This document shows positions 37,206 to 47,532 of a stretch of DNA of 64,000 bases, piece by piece. Below the pieces are notes generated by a model. The model was not told the DNA's origin. It saw nothing but the letters and a program-made list of their open reading frames with translations, and did not search any database. How positions within the stretch are numbered: position 1 is the stretch's first letter; the number at the start of each line of letters is the position of its first letter. The DNA comes from Populus alba (taxonomy: Eukaryota; Streptophyta; Magnoliopsida; Malpighiales; Salicaceae), in assembly GCF_005239225.2 (NCBI RefSeq), contig NC_133300.1, positions 12,119,875-12,183,874 on the forward strand. Direction: 5' to 3'. The translations under genes and the position numbers were made by a program.

Positions 37206-38445
37206 ACAACGAGAAGCAAAGGTTTGCTTACCTGGTGCTGGAGATCGAAGACGTTTGCAGTGCTAATGGATTCTCGCCTATGGTTTCCCTTTATCTTCCT
37301 TCTGTGCTCATTTTGTCTGCGTTTCCTTTTTGTTTTTCTCAACAACTTTTGAAACCAAGAAGATGATGGAGAGGCTGGTCTGCTGTGAATTAGTTGTTGA
37401 TTCTAGGTTTTTCTACAGGGATAAAAACAATGGCAAAAACCAATACCCCTCTCTGTGTTGCTCCTTGATTTTTATTTTCTTTCAGTGTTTTTTTTTTTTT
37501 GTGCTCTATTTGGTTTCTCTCTACCCTCCCTTGTTTATTCCTCTGTTTTTTTGGGTTTCGATTTTTTTGCTCCTTGGTGTTTTTCATTACTTCTTTTTCT
37601 CCCCGCCGGTCTGTGATTCCTTCACCTTTTATAACACCAAAATTGGTGGTAATGTCCGGCCTTATAAATGCCCTATAACCGACCCTTTAAGCACCTTCAA
37701 GGATGAAACGTAAGCGGTGGTTGCCAACGGATGAAACGTCTCTGCTATTAATGGAGGAACCATTGCAGAGGAAGAAGACAATAAACAGTCGCTGTGAAAC
37801 GACTCTGCTTTCCAATTCTAAAGGTTGCTTTCAATTTGGTCCTTGTAATTCTTTTAATTTTGCAATCAAGCCCCTAGTTAAAATGTAATTGGATCCTTGC
37901 ATTTCCGTGTCATTTTCAAGCTGGTCCTTAGATTTTAATTTTTGCAATTTGGACCCCAATTAAACTCCAAACTTTGATATTTCTTCAATTAAGTCCCTGA
38001 TTTCATTAATTTAATTAAATCCAAAGTCCAATTAAGTCTAAAACTTATCAATTCTCCAATTAAATCCCTGATTGGATTAATTAAATTAATTCAAAGCTTA
38101 ATTAAGTCTCAAAACTTATCAATTCTCCAATTAAACCGTTGATTGGATGAATTAAATTAATTCAAAGCTTAATTAAGTCTCAAAACTTAATCAATTCTCC
38201 AATTAAACCCTTGATTGGATTAATTAAATTAATTCCAAGCTCAATTAGATTAATTCCAAAGTTTAATTAAATGCCAAAACTTCCAATCATGTTGCCCTTA
38301 ACCTAAATTTTAATTCATTCTTCATATATTTCATTTTATTTGTCTTTTCATCATTATTATTTTTTTCATAATTTTTTTTATCCTTTTCAGTAAATAAAAT
38401 AATAATAATAATTAAAATAAAATGGTCAAAAATTAAGTTATGACA
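37206..38445 (-). mobile_element. Truncated LTR, minus strand, same family as the 50.6-kb solo LTR
   Basis: Read on the minus strand it starts TGTCATAACTTAA at 38,445 and is collinear with 50,570 to about 51,800 (shared words include GGGCAACATGATTGGAAGTT, TTAATTGGAGAATTGATAAG and GCAAGGATCCAATTACATTT). It has a TATA box (TATAAAAGG, plus coordinates about 37,626-37,634) and a CAGGTAAG splice-donor-like site near 37,240. The U5 half is missing: the copy ends at the junction with the gypsy relic. Confidence 0.85.
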
Positions 38446-39560
38446 GCGTATAATTTTAGTTTCTTAAGGCAAGTTCTTGTTTGGTTTTAAAGTATCTTGG
38501 AAGGTGTCCGTATCGGTAACTAAGCTTTCTAGCCTAACAACTTCACGATTTCTTAAGGGACTACCATGCTTGCCTCTTCCTCTACATCTTCACAAATAAT
38601 TTACAATCCCATTACTCTTTCACCCTAGCCCAATTATTTGAGGCCATTGTTTATATAAAAAATAAATATCCACGTATCATTCAAATAAAAACAATGTTTG
38701 TTCATGACCAAACATGGAAAGAAAATCAAAATTGATTATGAATAGTGTGAAATTGACTAAGGGTGATGATCAACCAAGAGTCATGATTGATAAAGGAAAA
38801 TTGATTATTCATAGAAGCTACAGTTCATGTAATCAACTAGAAGGTTTAGTCCTATTCAAAGTAAAAGTTATTGAACAAATAAAATTGATCAATGCTATAG
38901 ATTATTTAAGATTCATGTGGTTATTAGCAAAGAGATAAGATGAAGTTAAATTTATATTAGAATTTATCATGTAATTTCTTGATGTGTGAAAACTTATATT
39001 TAAGTATTTATATGAAAATCTAATATTATTACAATATAAATAGGTCATATTGTCTATCATAAATGATGACGTTCCCTATATATACAATTTTTTATAAAAT
39101 TTTATTTATATTTTCTCCTAAAAGGTCTTTATTGCTTTTTTTTTTTAATAGCTTCTCTTAATTTTCTTACACTTCAATTCTTGCAATCTTTCTTTCCCTT
39201 CTTCGTAAACATGTTGTAACTTGAAGTATTCATCTTTTCTTAGGATTCTAAATCTTAGATTCTCATAATTAGCTTTTTTTTTTTGGGTTGCTACCTACCA
39301 TCGTTTTGGATTAAGTTTCTATTTTATAGTTTTTTTTTTTCCTTACAAGGTGGAACAAGGTGGAAATGATTAATTAATAGCAGCATATTATCAAAACAAA
39401 TATTTGAGCGACCAACATCCCTTGAGTAATCCAATCACTTTCTTCATCTCAAACTTACAATGAATTTTATTTTCTTTTGCATTGTCAAATGAAACTGTTT
39501 CTTAAATCTTGGGAAGAAGTTTTCGGCTATATTATTGGGTCTAAGCCATATGACGTCCTC
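38446..39560. other. Intergenic DNA, nothing recognised
   Basis: AT-rich. The open frame 38,714-38,938 has no family resemblance. No RNA gene or element boundary identified. Confidence 0.5.
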
Positions 39561-39569
39561 TGTTCATAG

Positions 39570-40310
39570 TCGAATCTAGTGATGGGAAACCCTGAAGAAA
39601 TCCTGCATATCATATCTGGATTAAACAAGATCAGCTCATCTGGGCACACTGATTGATTCTTCTTCTAATGATGTGATGCCTCTTATCATTGATTGTCCTC
39701 TGGACGACCTTGGAAAAACATATTTCCTCGCCCTCCAACACAAGGATCACAACTCTTCACATGGCCCTCCAAGAGCTTCATCATGAACTCAGAGTTTGTC
39801 TCATCCTACCTAATGGTGATAAGCCTTACAATGATGAATTGGTTGCTGTTAGTCGTCCCTTGGGACTTACAAACTTTAATCTTTATGTTTTGAAAGGGTT
39901 AAGATGTGACTTCAAAGATTTGGCTATTATTCTGACTGCTCGACTTGAATATTGTTGAGCCATGGATTCTTTCATAAGAACTCAACAAAGGCGACACTGC
40001 TGCCCACCCCTAAGCGAGAGACTTTTACAGGTACCAACTTGAGGCAACGATTACAACAGTTGCAGACTGAAAGGGGCAGCAGCAACTTCGCCAGAAATCG
40101 TGGTGAAGGCAGCAAAAAAAGCGGCAGAGAGGCCGCGTCTTTGGCAACTTTTGTACCCAAAGAAATCATAACTATGCAGATTCTCGTGACAATCAAAATA
40201 CTGCTCAAGGTGTTCCTACTTACGCAAGTTGTCAACTCTGCAACTTCTAGACACACAGCATCAGAGTGTCCTCGACGGTATAATCACCCTCCATCTCTTA
40301 CTTTTTAAGG
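39570..40310 (+). mobile_element. Ty1/copia gag relic
   Basis: Reads LWTTLEKHISSPSNTRITTL then HMALQELHHELR, DELVAVSRPLGLTNFNLYVL and KGLRCDFKDLAIILTAR, which is the copia gag (UBN2/retrotran_gag_2) domain. Upstream, KQDQLI..TLIDSSSNDVMP fits the N-terminal part. Downstream a degenerate zinc knuckle (CQLC ... H-TASE-C, about 40,227-40,275) is split by a stop and a frameshift. The element has no polymerase or LTR nearby. Confidence 0.82.
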
Positions 40311-41390
40311 TTTTAATTAAACAATTGAACAAAAACTAGCTAACCAAATAGAGGATTGTACTTGTCGGAGAGAAATGAATTGTAATCATTCCAGTATCTT
40401 CTTCTTTTTTCAATCAAATGGCGCATTTAGGGGTGTGATTAATTACATCGAGAAGGTGTGAGAACTTCACTTATACTATATGCCAAACTATGTGATCTAC
40501 CAAATTTCTCTTGCCGACGCCGAAAGGAACGTGCACAGTCCAGTGATTACCTGCCGCAAAATTTTACTTACATGCCATTCGTTTATCACGGAAGGAAAAT
40601 CATCCGATGATTATGATATTGCATTAAGTCCATGTTTTCCCACAATTCATGGTTCTGCACCGTGACCAAACAAGACATATAGCTAGCACGTAGGGTTCGA
40701 AACGCAGCCCTAGTAGTGGTTCATCGATTCTTCATTTCTATAAAATATTTGGATCAGACGCGCCTTTTGGCTTAAATCTGTCACTTCAAGAAAAGAAGAC
40801 AGACAAGAGCATTTTGCGTTTTCGGTGATCATAATTCTTCGTTCTCCTCACACATCTAGCCTCATGTGTTTGTTCTATAATGGTTACATGATGTGGTTCT
40901 AGTACCTGATTTACACTGGAAACTCACATGGACTAACATGTGATGCCACCAATTCGAATTTCCAGTAAATGGCAATAGATATCTAAATATATATTTTCTT
41001 CCTAAAAAGAAGTGAGATGGTGAGCCATGAATGTCATCTTGATATTGACTTTCGGCACGCAATCAATTACCATATGTATGTTCCTTCACCATTTCCCTTG
41101 CATAATTCACATGCCCAATTCCATGTGACATAAAAGCTGAAAGATTTTACTTAATTCTATTAATTTTTACTATGTATTGACAAGCCATGTGTGATGTGTG
41201 TATAAAGTAACCTTTCCATTTGTGTATACACCTTACAAGAAATACCATTTATCCAACAGAACCAATATATCAACCTACTTCTTTGTCGTTCGTCATCTTA
41301 TAAGCAAAAAGAAAAGAAAATCCTAATCACATAAAAAAAAAAAAAGGTTAAATGATTATGTCCAGAGATTGAAAAAAATAATTCTAGCTA
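40311..41390. other. Intergenic DNA, nothing recognised
   Basis: Moderately balanced composition and no repeated elements noted by eye. The short open frames are unsupported by any family resemblance. Confidence 0.5.
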
Positions 41391-41687
41391 TTACCATGTT
41401 AAAGAATTATCTCAACCTCAAAATTTAAGTTGTTAGGTGAAATCTCAAGATATGATTTATATTATTTTTCAACACACCCCGTCAAATAAAAGTTTTTTGA
41501 GCTTGAAATTTAAACAGACTTATATCATTTTATGCTTAATTTTTATCAAATAAATAGAGGTTATAAGATTCAAACTCGTGACCACTTGATCATCAAAGCT
41601 CTAATATTATATCAAATAATTATTTCAATCTAAAAACTTAAACTGTTAGGTGAGGTCCCAAGATATGATTTATATTATTCTCTAACA

Positions 41688-41692
<5 letters not shown>
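41391..41692 (+). repeat. Interspersed repeat with duplicated end
   Basis: Matches the reverse complement of 6,419-6,590. Its terminal segment (TCAAGATATGATTTATATTA and flanks) occurs twice, at about 41,405-41,480 and 41,632-41,690, bracketing the rest in direct orientation. Confidence 0.6.

Positions 41693-41749
<57 letters not shown>
41693..41749. repeat. (TA)n microsatellite
   Basis: About 28 uninterrupted TA units directly at the end of the interspersed repeat. Confidence 0.95.
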
Positions 41750-41752
<3 letters not shown>

Positions 41753-42022
41753 GTTCAATCAAAGAATTATAATAAATAAGTGTATGTTTGCTTTAATTGC
41801 GACAAATTAGAGAAAAGCTTCCAAAGATATAATGAGATAACGAAAGAAGTATATATTAGTCATCATCAATCAAGAGGCATCAAATTAAGAAGCTCAGATA
41901 ATCCTAATTCAAGAACTTGCTGGTTGTTGGCAAAAATTTAAGATGGTTTATGAACATGGTTACAACAGCAAACAATTGAGGGATGGGGGAGGTAAGGGAG
42001 GGGTCGTCCAAATTTCTAGTAG

Positions 42023-42133
42023 CACGTGATACAGCTAGCCAAAAGCAAATTGAAATTTCATATACGTACAATATCCTTGCATGCGAGATTTTCTCCCTCT
42101 AACATAATGTACTAGGCCATGACATGACACGTG
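42023..42133. promoter_or_regulatory. Two G-box motifs upstream of the PRE gene
   Basis: CACGTG occurs at 42,023-42,028 and, as GACACGTGGC, at 42,128-42,133 (core). G-boxes are bound by bHLH/PIF, bZIP and BZR1-type factors. PRE genes are known brassinosteroid- and PIF-responsive genes, so these are plausible but unproven regulatory sites about 1.1 kb before the start codon. Confidence 0.35.
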
Positions 42134-42899
42134 GCGTGTCGTGTATGCCAGGGAAAGAGCATGTGATATGAGGTTTTGATAATCAAGCTTGCAACACTCA
42201 CGTAGTTATGTCCCGAACAAGGAAGAAAAACAATTACATATGCGAGAGATATGGGCACTGGAGATTGATTTTGCTTTTGTCCATTATTTTAATTAGATTT
42301 GCATATTTTTATTCATATATACATATATAGACACCAAACATTAAAGTGTGCACATGATCAAGCGTCCGGTTGTAGTTTCTTGACCACAAAACGCTAGAGA
42401 AATAATAAATGGCAAATTCTACTCGTAAAGAGGAGTGTACAAGGTTATCATCATCTGTTGCGGAACCTTGTGAACTGGTTTTTTCTCCAGCTAGGTCAAT
42501 GGCCGCTGAGATCATGCCATGTCAAGAAATAGTGGATTGGTAAATTTTGAGTTAAGGCCCAGAAATATAGGAGAGGGGCATCATAAGGATGAACAGTCTT
42601 TAAGTAGTTCAATGTGGCAAATTGTGATTCGAGTATGAAATTCAGTGCCTTAAAAGTCCCTGATTGGAGAGGAGTAATGTCCTCTGATCACATGGTGTTG
42701 TGCATTTAGACACCCACATAAAGGCCCACTTTGTTTGCCAAAAAACAAACATATTTCTCTAAGCCCACTTGAGACCAAACCCCAAGTTGGGAACACATCG
42801 AAGAAGTTGTATGGTCTCTCTCCTTTCTCTTTCTATCTCCTGAAAAAACATCAAGCCTAGTCCACTTCTTTCTTCGATGCACTTGTCTTCATCACATCC

Positions 42900-43219
42900 A
42901 ACATCACTGTCTTCGTTATTGTACTCTCTCTCTCTCCCCCTCTTCTCTCTCTTTCTTCCTTCTCCCACACCCTCTCTTCACTTGCTCTTGTGGTCCTTCT
43001 CTTTATAACCTCTCTTATCACTTTCTCCATTTCTTCACCTCCCTACCTAGCTAATTACATTCAACACATTCCTGCTAGCCTTTCTTCTCTTCTTCTCTTA
43101 TATCTATCTTGTTACCGTTTCCCATTTGCTCTTTTGGCTCATCAGAACTCTTCCTTTTACCAACGCCAGCTGGGACTCAAACTTTCAGACAGACGCGCAA
43201 CAAAAATCCGTGTGTAGGC
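42900..43219 (+). promoter_or_regulatory. PRE gene promoter/leader
   Basis: A strongly pyrimidine-rich CTCTCT tract (42,924-42,970) and a TATA-like TTTATAA (43,002-43,008) precede the start codon by about 210-300 bases. The leader ends GTGTAGGCATG with an in-frame stop (TAG) just before the ATG, which supports this start. Confidence 0.45.
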
Positions 43220-44034
43220 ATGTCTAGCAGAAGGTCAAGGCAGCCTAGCGTTCCAAGGATCACTGATGATCAGATCATCGACCTTGTCTCCAAATTACGC
43301 CAGCTTCTCCCTGAGATTAGTCAGAGGCGCTCCGACAAGGTACGTTAGCTCCTTGCCTTTCTTTCTCTCTTGGATTGTAGGGAAGGGAGGGCCATGAAAT
43401 CTTGTAGGGGAAAGTAGATAGAGTGGAGAAATACATTAGTAATGCTGCACATGATATGCTGGACAAGAATAGTGTATTACATTTATAATAATTGCACTCT
43501 CTAGACATTTTGAGCTATGACCCGGCCATCAAGGAAAATATTTTCTTAGATATCCATGTTCTCTTTGACCTTAACAGTTTTTGTAGTTGGACCAACTGAA
43601 CGAAACACATTTTATGGTCTTAACTACTATTTTCGACAATTTAGAGCATACCCTTTAGCCACATTAAATATACGTCAATGTTCTAACTACATGTAGTACC
43701 ATGTGGTTTAGACTAACATAATGACAATTTGGTAATTTGCAAGGAAGGATTATATATATATAATTTCTCCAGTACTTGTAACGTAAATTAATTTGAAAGG
43801 GTTTTGCCTGCTTCACAAAAGGTAATAATTGCTCGTGACCAATTTGAATTTTGACTTTCTTGAATGCGTATATTTACACAGGTATCAGCTTCCAAGGTCC
43901 TACAAGAGACTTGCAATTATATCAGGAACTTGCACAGGGAGGTTGATGACTTAAGTGAGCGACTGTCTCAGCTTTTGGCAACAATTGATGCTGATAGTCC
44001 TGAAGCAGCGATAATAAGGAGTTTGATTATGTAA
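43220..44034 (+). CDS. PRE5-like: PRE/ILI1-type atypical helix-loop-helix regulator, 2 exons
   Basis: Exon 1 43,220-43,339 and exon 2 43,882-44,034, joined at AAG|GTACGT ... ACACAG|GTA, encode 90 aa. The protein starts [20 protein letters not shown]. Helix 1 is about residues 14-32, the loop 33-40 and helix 2 about 41-77, with the family-typical [20 protein letters not shown] and the C-terminal [12 protein letters not shown]. It lacks the basic DNA-contact residues (His-Glu-Arg) of true bHLH proteins, so by family knowledge it acts in the nucleus by sequestering inhibitory HLH partners such as IBH1, PAR1 or HFR1, promoting cell elongation downstream of brassinosteroid, gibberellin, auxin and light. 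Length and intron position match Arabidopsis PRE1-PRE6. The orthologue could be any PRE; PRE5 is favoured because it neighbours ABCB19 in Arabidopsis. Confidence 0.95.
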
Positions 44035-44205
44035 TATTAATTAATTAGATGATCAGGCACCGGCCCTTAAACCGATTTATATCTATTTTCAGTTTAATAA
44101 TTTGTTAGTAGACTTTGATCGCTTTATAGATCAAACAATGGTTAGCATGTATCAATTTTAAGATATGCTATAAGGGTTAGGTAATGTAAGTAATTAAGTT
44201 GGTAT

Positions 44206-44211
44206 AATAAA
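44206..44211 (+). other. Poly(A) signal of the PRE gene
   Basis: AATAAA 172 bases after the stop codon, followed by a T-rich stretch. Confidence 0.5.
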
Positions 44212-44247
44212 AGGGACTTGCACTAGCAAGGCCTTTTTTATGCGTGA

Positions 44248-44248
<1 letters not shown>

Positions 44249-44282
<34 letters not shown>
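44249..44282. repeat. (AT)n microsatellite
   Basis: About 17 AT units just beyond the PRE poly(A) signal. Confidence 0.9.
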
Positions 44283-44286
<4 letters not shown>

Positions 44287-46507
44287 TTTCAGTTATATAT
44301 ATGTGTGTGTTTGTCTTCTATGACATGACAAAGGTTGATACCAAAACATAAATTTACATCAAACATATAATGATTAAGACTTGTCCATGTTGATGCATAG
44401 ACAATACTAACATTTTACGTATTAATCGGGTGTTTTTGTCGGTAAGTAGGGATCAAGTGGCACGTAATGTAAGCATAAAACCTAAATATATGAATCATCT
44501 CTCGGTACTGATTCGATAAAACGTTTTAATTAATTAATCAATTAATATATATCATCCCGTTAATGTTTTTTTAAGTCAATTCACTCTCTAGTCCTGTTTC
44601 TAAATTTTATGTTTATTATATCGATTTATTTGTTCGTATTCATGCCTTACAATATATATATATATATATAGACTGGTCGGCAAGTTCCACAATCCTTCTT
44701 TGGAATTTTGTAGGGGAAAAAAAGTTGAATAAGGTATGTTTGAATATTAATTTTTTGGTCAGATCCTAGCCGTCTAGCTTGATGCTACTTCCTACCAATT
44801 AATCACTGTATTTGATAAAGTATCTCAATTTCCTTAAAGCTAAGTTTTCATGGTGTGCAGAAATCGTAATGCTTTATGTGAGGCTAAAAATATACTTAAT
44901 AATTAAATAATTCATGTTAGGATTTGAATCAAAATACATGCTCGTCTTGTTTATATGAAATTGAATTATTTTTTGAAACCAAATTCCTTGAATTTGTTTT
45001 TTAAATAATTTTTTTTATTTATAAATATGCTTTTGAAATTTATAATGATCGATGCACACAAAATTGGCTTCGAAAAAGAAAACATGTCTTTTTTTATCCC
45101 CTAAATAAAATCCACAAAATTAATAATGGAGAATGTCATGTTAATAAATCAAGTACTGGAATTAAAAGGGTGAATTTGGCTTGAAAAATTAAAATAAAAT
45201 ATTCATGTGTTAACTTAAAAATACAAGTATAAAAATGGTGGAAAAGTAAAAAAAAAAATTAAAAACAAAAACAAACAAGTGCAGATAAAAAACCAAATGG
45301 AAGAGATAAAAAAAAGGGAAAGTGATGTTCTGGTATATAACGTAATGAAGTTTGATGTAGTCTATCTAAACTCAGTATTAAAAATACATTTGAATCTAAA
45401 AAATATGACCTAGCAAATATAAATAGTATAATATAGACTCGTAGCCCAAAAATTTAATAAATATTAAGAATTTTTATAAATTTAGGCTGAAAACATTTAG
45501 AAAAGTATTTCAAAATTTTCAAATGAATTAATATATGATTCTACGCGCAAATAACTTTGATCTCTAGCGTTAGCATAGTCTTTTACCCAGAAGGAAATGA
45601 AATTTGAGAAACATTTGTATTATAAATAGGGATGGAAGTTCCCAATGAATTGATCAAAAATCTGGATAATTTATGTAGATAAAGCAGAATAAAAAATTTG
45701 GATTTTGGACATAAAATTATATGCCCATTAATTTTACGTTATCGAGCATAATTTTCAATCCAACTATTGGATTGAGCTAAAATCTTACAACAAATCTCAT
45801 AACATATTTATTTATGGTAGGGTGAAATTTCAAGATGAACAGGATTTAGGAAGGCTATTCAAAAATATTGACAACCAAACAGAAATTTAAAAACAACTCA
45901 TTAAGGGTAAAATGGTCAATTGAACTTAAAAGCTAGAAAAATCAGCCTCTTCTTCTTTCTTAAATTGCTAGCAAAACTTGAAATAAAGAATAGAAAAGGA
46001 GAAAATAATTTTGGGAGCTAAACAGTAAAAAGCTTTGAGAGAAACATATAAATTTGATAAGATTTATGAGTTAGGATGTGTGAAACACTAACCAATCCAG
46101 CAAGCAAATATTGAATAGGAAACTAAGTGATGCAGAATAGAAAATTAGGGCTGTAACTCATGACAAAGTGGATGAAATTTGAAGAAGCAAAAAAAAACAT
46201 TGACTCGTTAGTTTTCAAAATCCATTTTATTATCGAGTAAGAAGTTCTAAGCTTATTTAAACAATTTTGAATGGAAAGAAAAGGATTTAATGCATAATTC
46301 TTAGTTTTTTGAATTAGAGTTCTCAGGAGAAATTTAGAGACATTGAGAAATTTTATGGTTAAATATATATGAATGGCCTAGTTTATGAATGTATAAAGAA
46401 GAAATTTGAGTGTTTATGCTAGTAGAGGAGTTTTAACCAAGGTAAAGAAAGAATGAGGATAGGTAGAACTACCTTAAATTATTGTTTATTTCTTATAATT
46501 CACATGT
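44283..46507. other. Intergenic AT-rich DNA, nothing recognised
   Basis: No coding signal. 45,640-45,960 has LTR-like phrasing (AATTTATGTAGATAAAG..., GGTAAAATGGTCAATTG) but I see no second copy. Confidence 0.5.
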
Positions 46508-47527
46508 TGATGCGAACCTTATGATCACATGATCACGCAACCCACACGCAAATACACCAATTCCTGGAAAGCCAAGTAAATCAGGTTTGATAGGAGTGTG
46601 ACACAAAGATAACTTGTACCTAGGCACCAACACTATTGAAAACGAAAACCCCCACCCAATGAATATTGATTCGTGAACGAAAAGTATAAGGATGACGCCA
46701 CGAAGATAATTGTTCTTCGATAAGTCGTTTTCAGTTCTTTAGAGAATCATGAAAGGGAGATTATCTCACCAACACACACACACACACACACAAAGTGCGG
46801 CCAACAAGAAGTTTTATTAATCTGAATTGTCTAACTTACATGTCTGGTTATGCATTTATTTATACTGACTCTAGACTTAAATAAACCCTAATGGACCCCT
46901 TATGTGGACTTATATGATGTCCACTTACAATTAAATCCAAATAATATTAATAAACCTTAAACTAAGAAGAAAATAACAATAAAATAAATAAATCTGAATT
47001 TAATATCCTAAATATGACAGGATCATATTTGTTGCTTTTTAGAAGTCCCATATAAGCTAGAAGAATCAAATCTGAAGGTGAAATTAATTCTAAAATCTTC
47101 TTTCCTTTTTGTAGCTAGGATGAATAAGGAATCCTTGTAAGAAAAGGATTCTGAAACATTTATGAATCCTTACCACACTTGAAAACTATGTTGCAGCCCA
47201 TTAAAGATCCTTGTGGAACTAGGAAATTCTCAAAACCAGCTGCCACTTCCTTGTAGGAAAAGAATCCTAGCCAAATAGAAAGTCCACAAGTCAAAAGGAA
47301 GTAAATAACAAAACTCGTACAGCCTATATTAACCCGTGTTTGGATGCCTTGCCGATCTCCGATTGACATGATATTTTAACCCAACATAGAAAAACATGTC
47401 AGGAGACTCCACATAAAATTTCAGCCCGATCCAATGGTAGGATTGAGAATTATGACTATTTCCATAAAACTTGATAGTTGCACATTTTACGTCAAAATCT
47501 GAATTTGACCTTGCCTGAATCGTATCA
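46508..47527 (-). mobile_element. Solo LTR with perfect 5-bp target site duplication
   Basis: The plus strand runs from TGATGCGAACC to GAATCGTATCA, so the ends are TG...CA with a short inverted repeat (TGATGCG / CGTATCA). It is flanked on both sides by CATGT (46,503-46,507 and 47,528-47,532). Promoter orientation is minus: a TATAAATAAATG motif (plus about 46,855-46,866) is followed by AATAAAAC and an AC-repeat leader. The 1,020-bp size and absence of internal sequence indicate LTR-LTR recombination after insertion. Confidence 0.88.
46771..46792. repeat. (AC)n microsatellite inside the solo LTR
   Basis: Eleven AC units in the transcribed leader part of the LTR. Confidence 0.9.
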
Positions 47528-47532
47528 CATGT

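Noticed and set aside
36900..37352. 150-codon plus-strand frame
   Set aside because: It spans the junction between a gypsy relic and an inverted LTR, so it is a chance fusion and not a gene.
37330..37713. 127-codon plus-strand frame
   Set aside because: It is the antisense of an LTR leader (pyrimidine-rich), with no protein similarity.
39689..39958. 89-codon frame as a possible host gene
   Set aside because: It matches the copia gag domain and is followed by a broken zinc knuckle.
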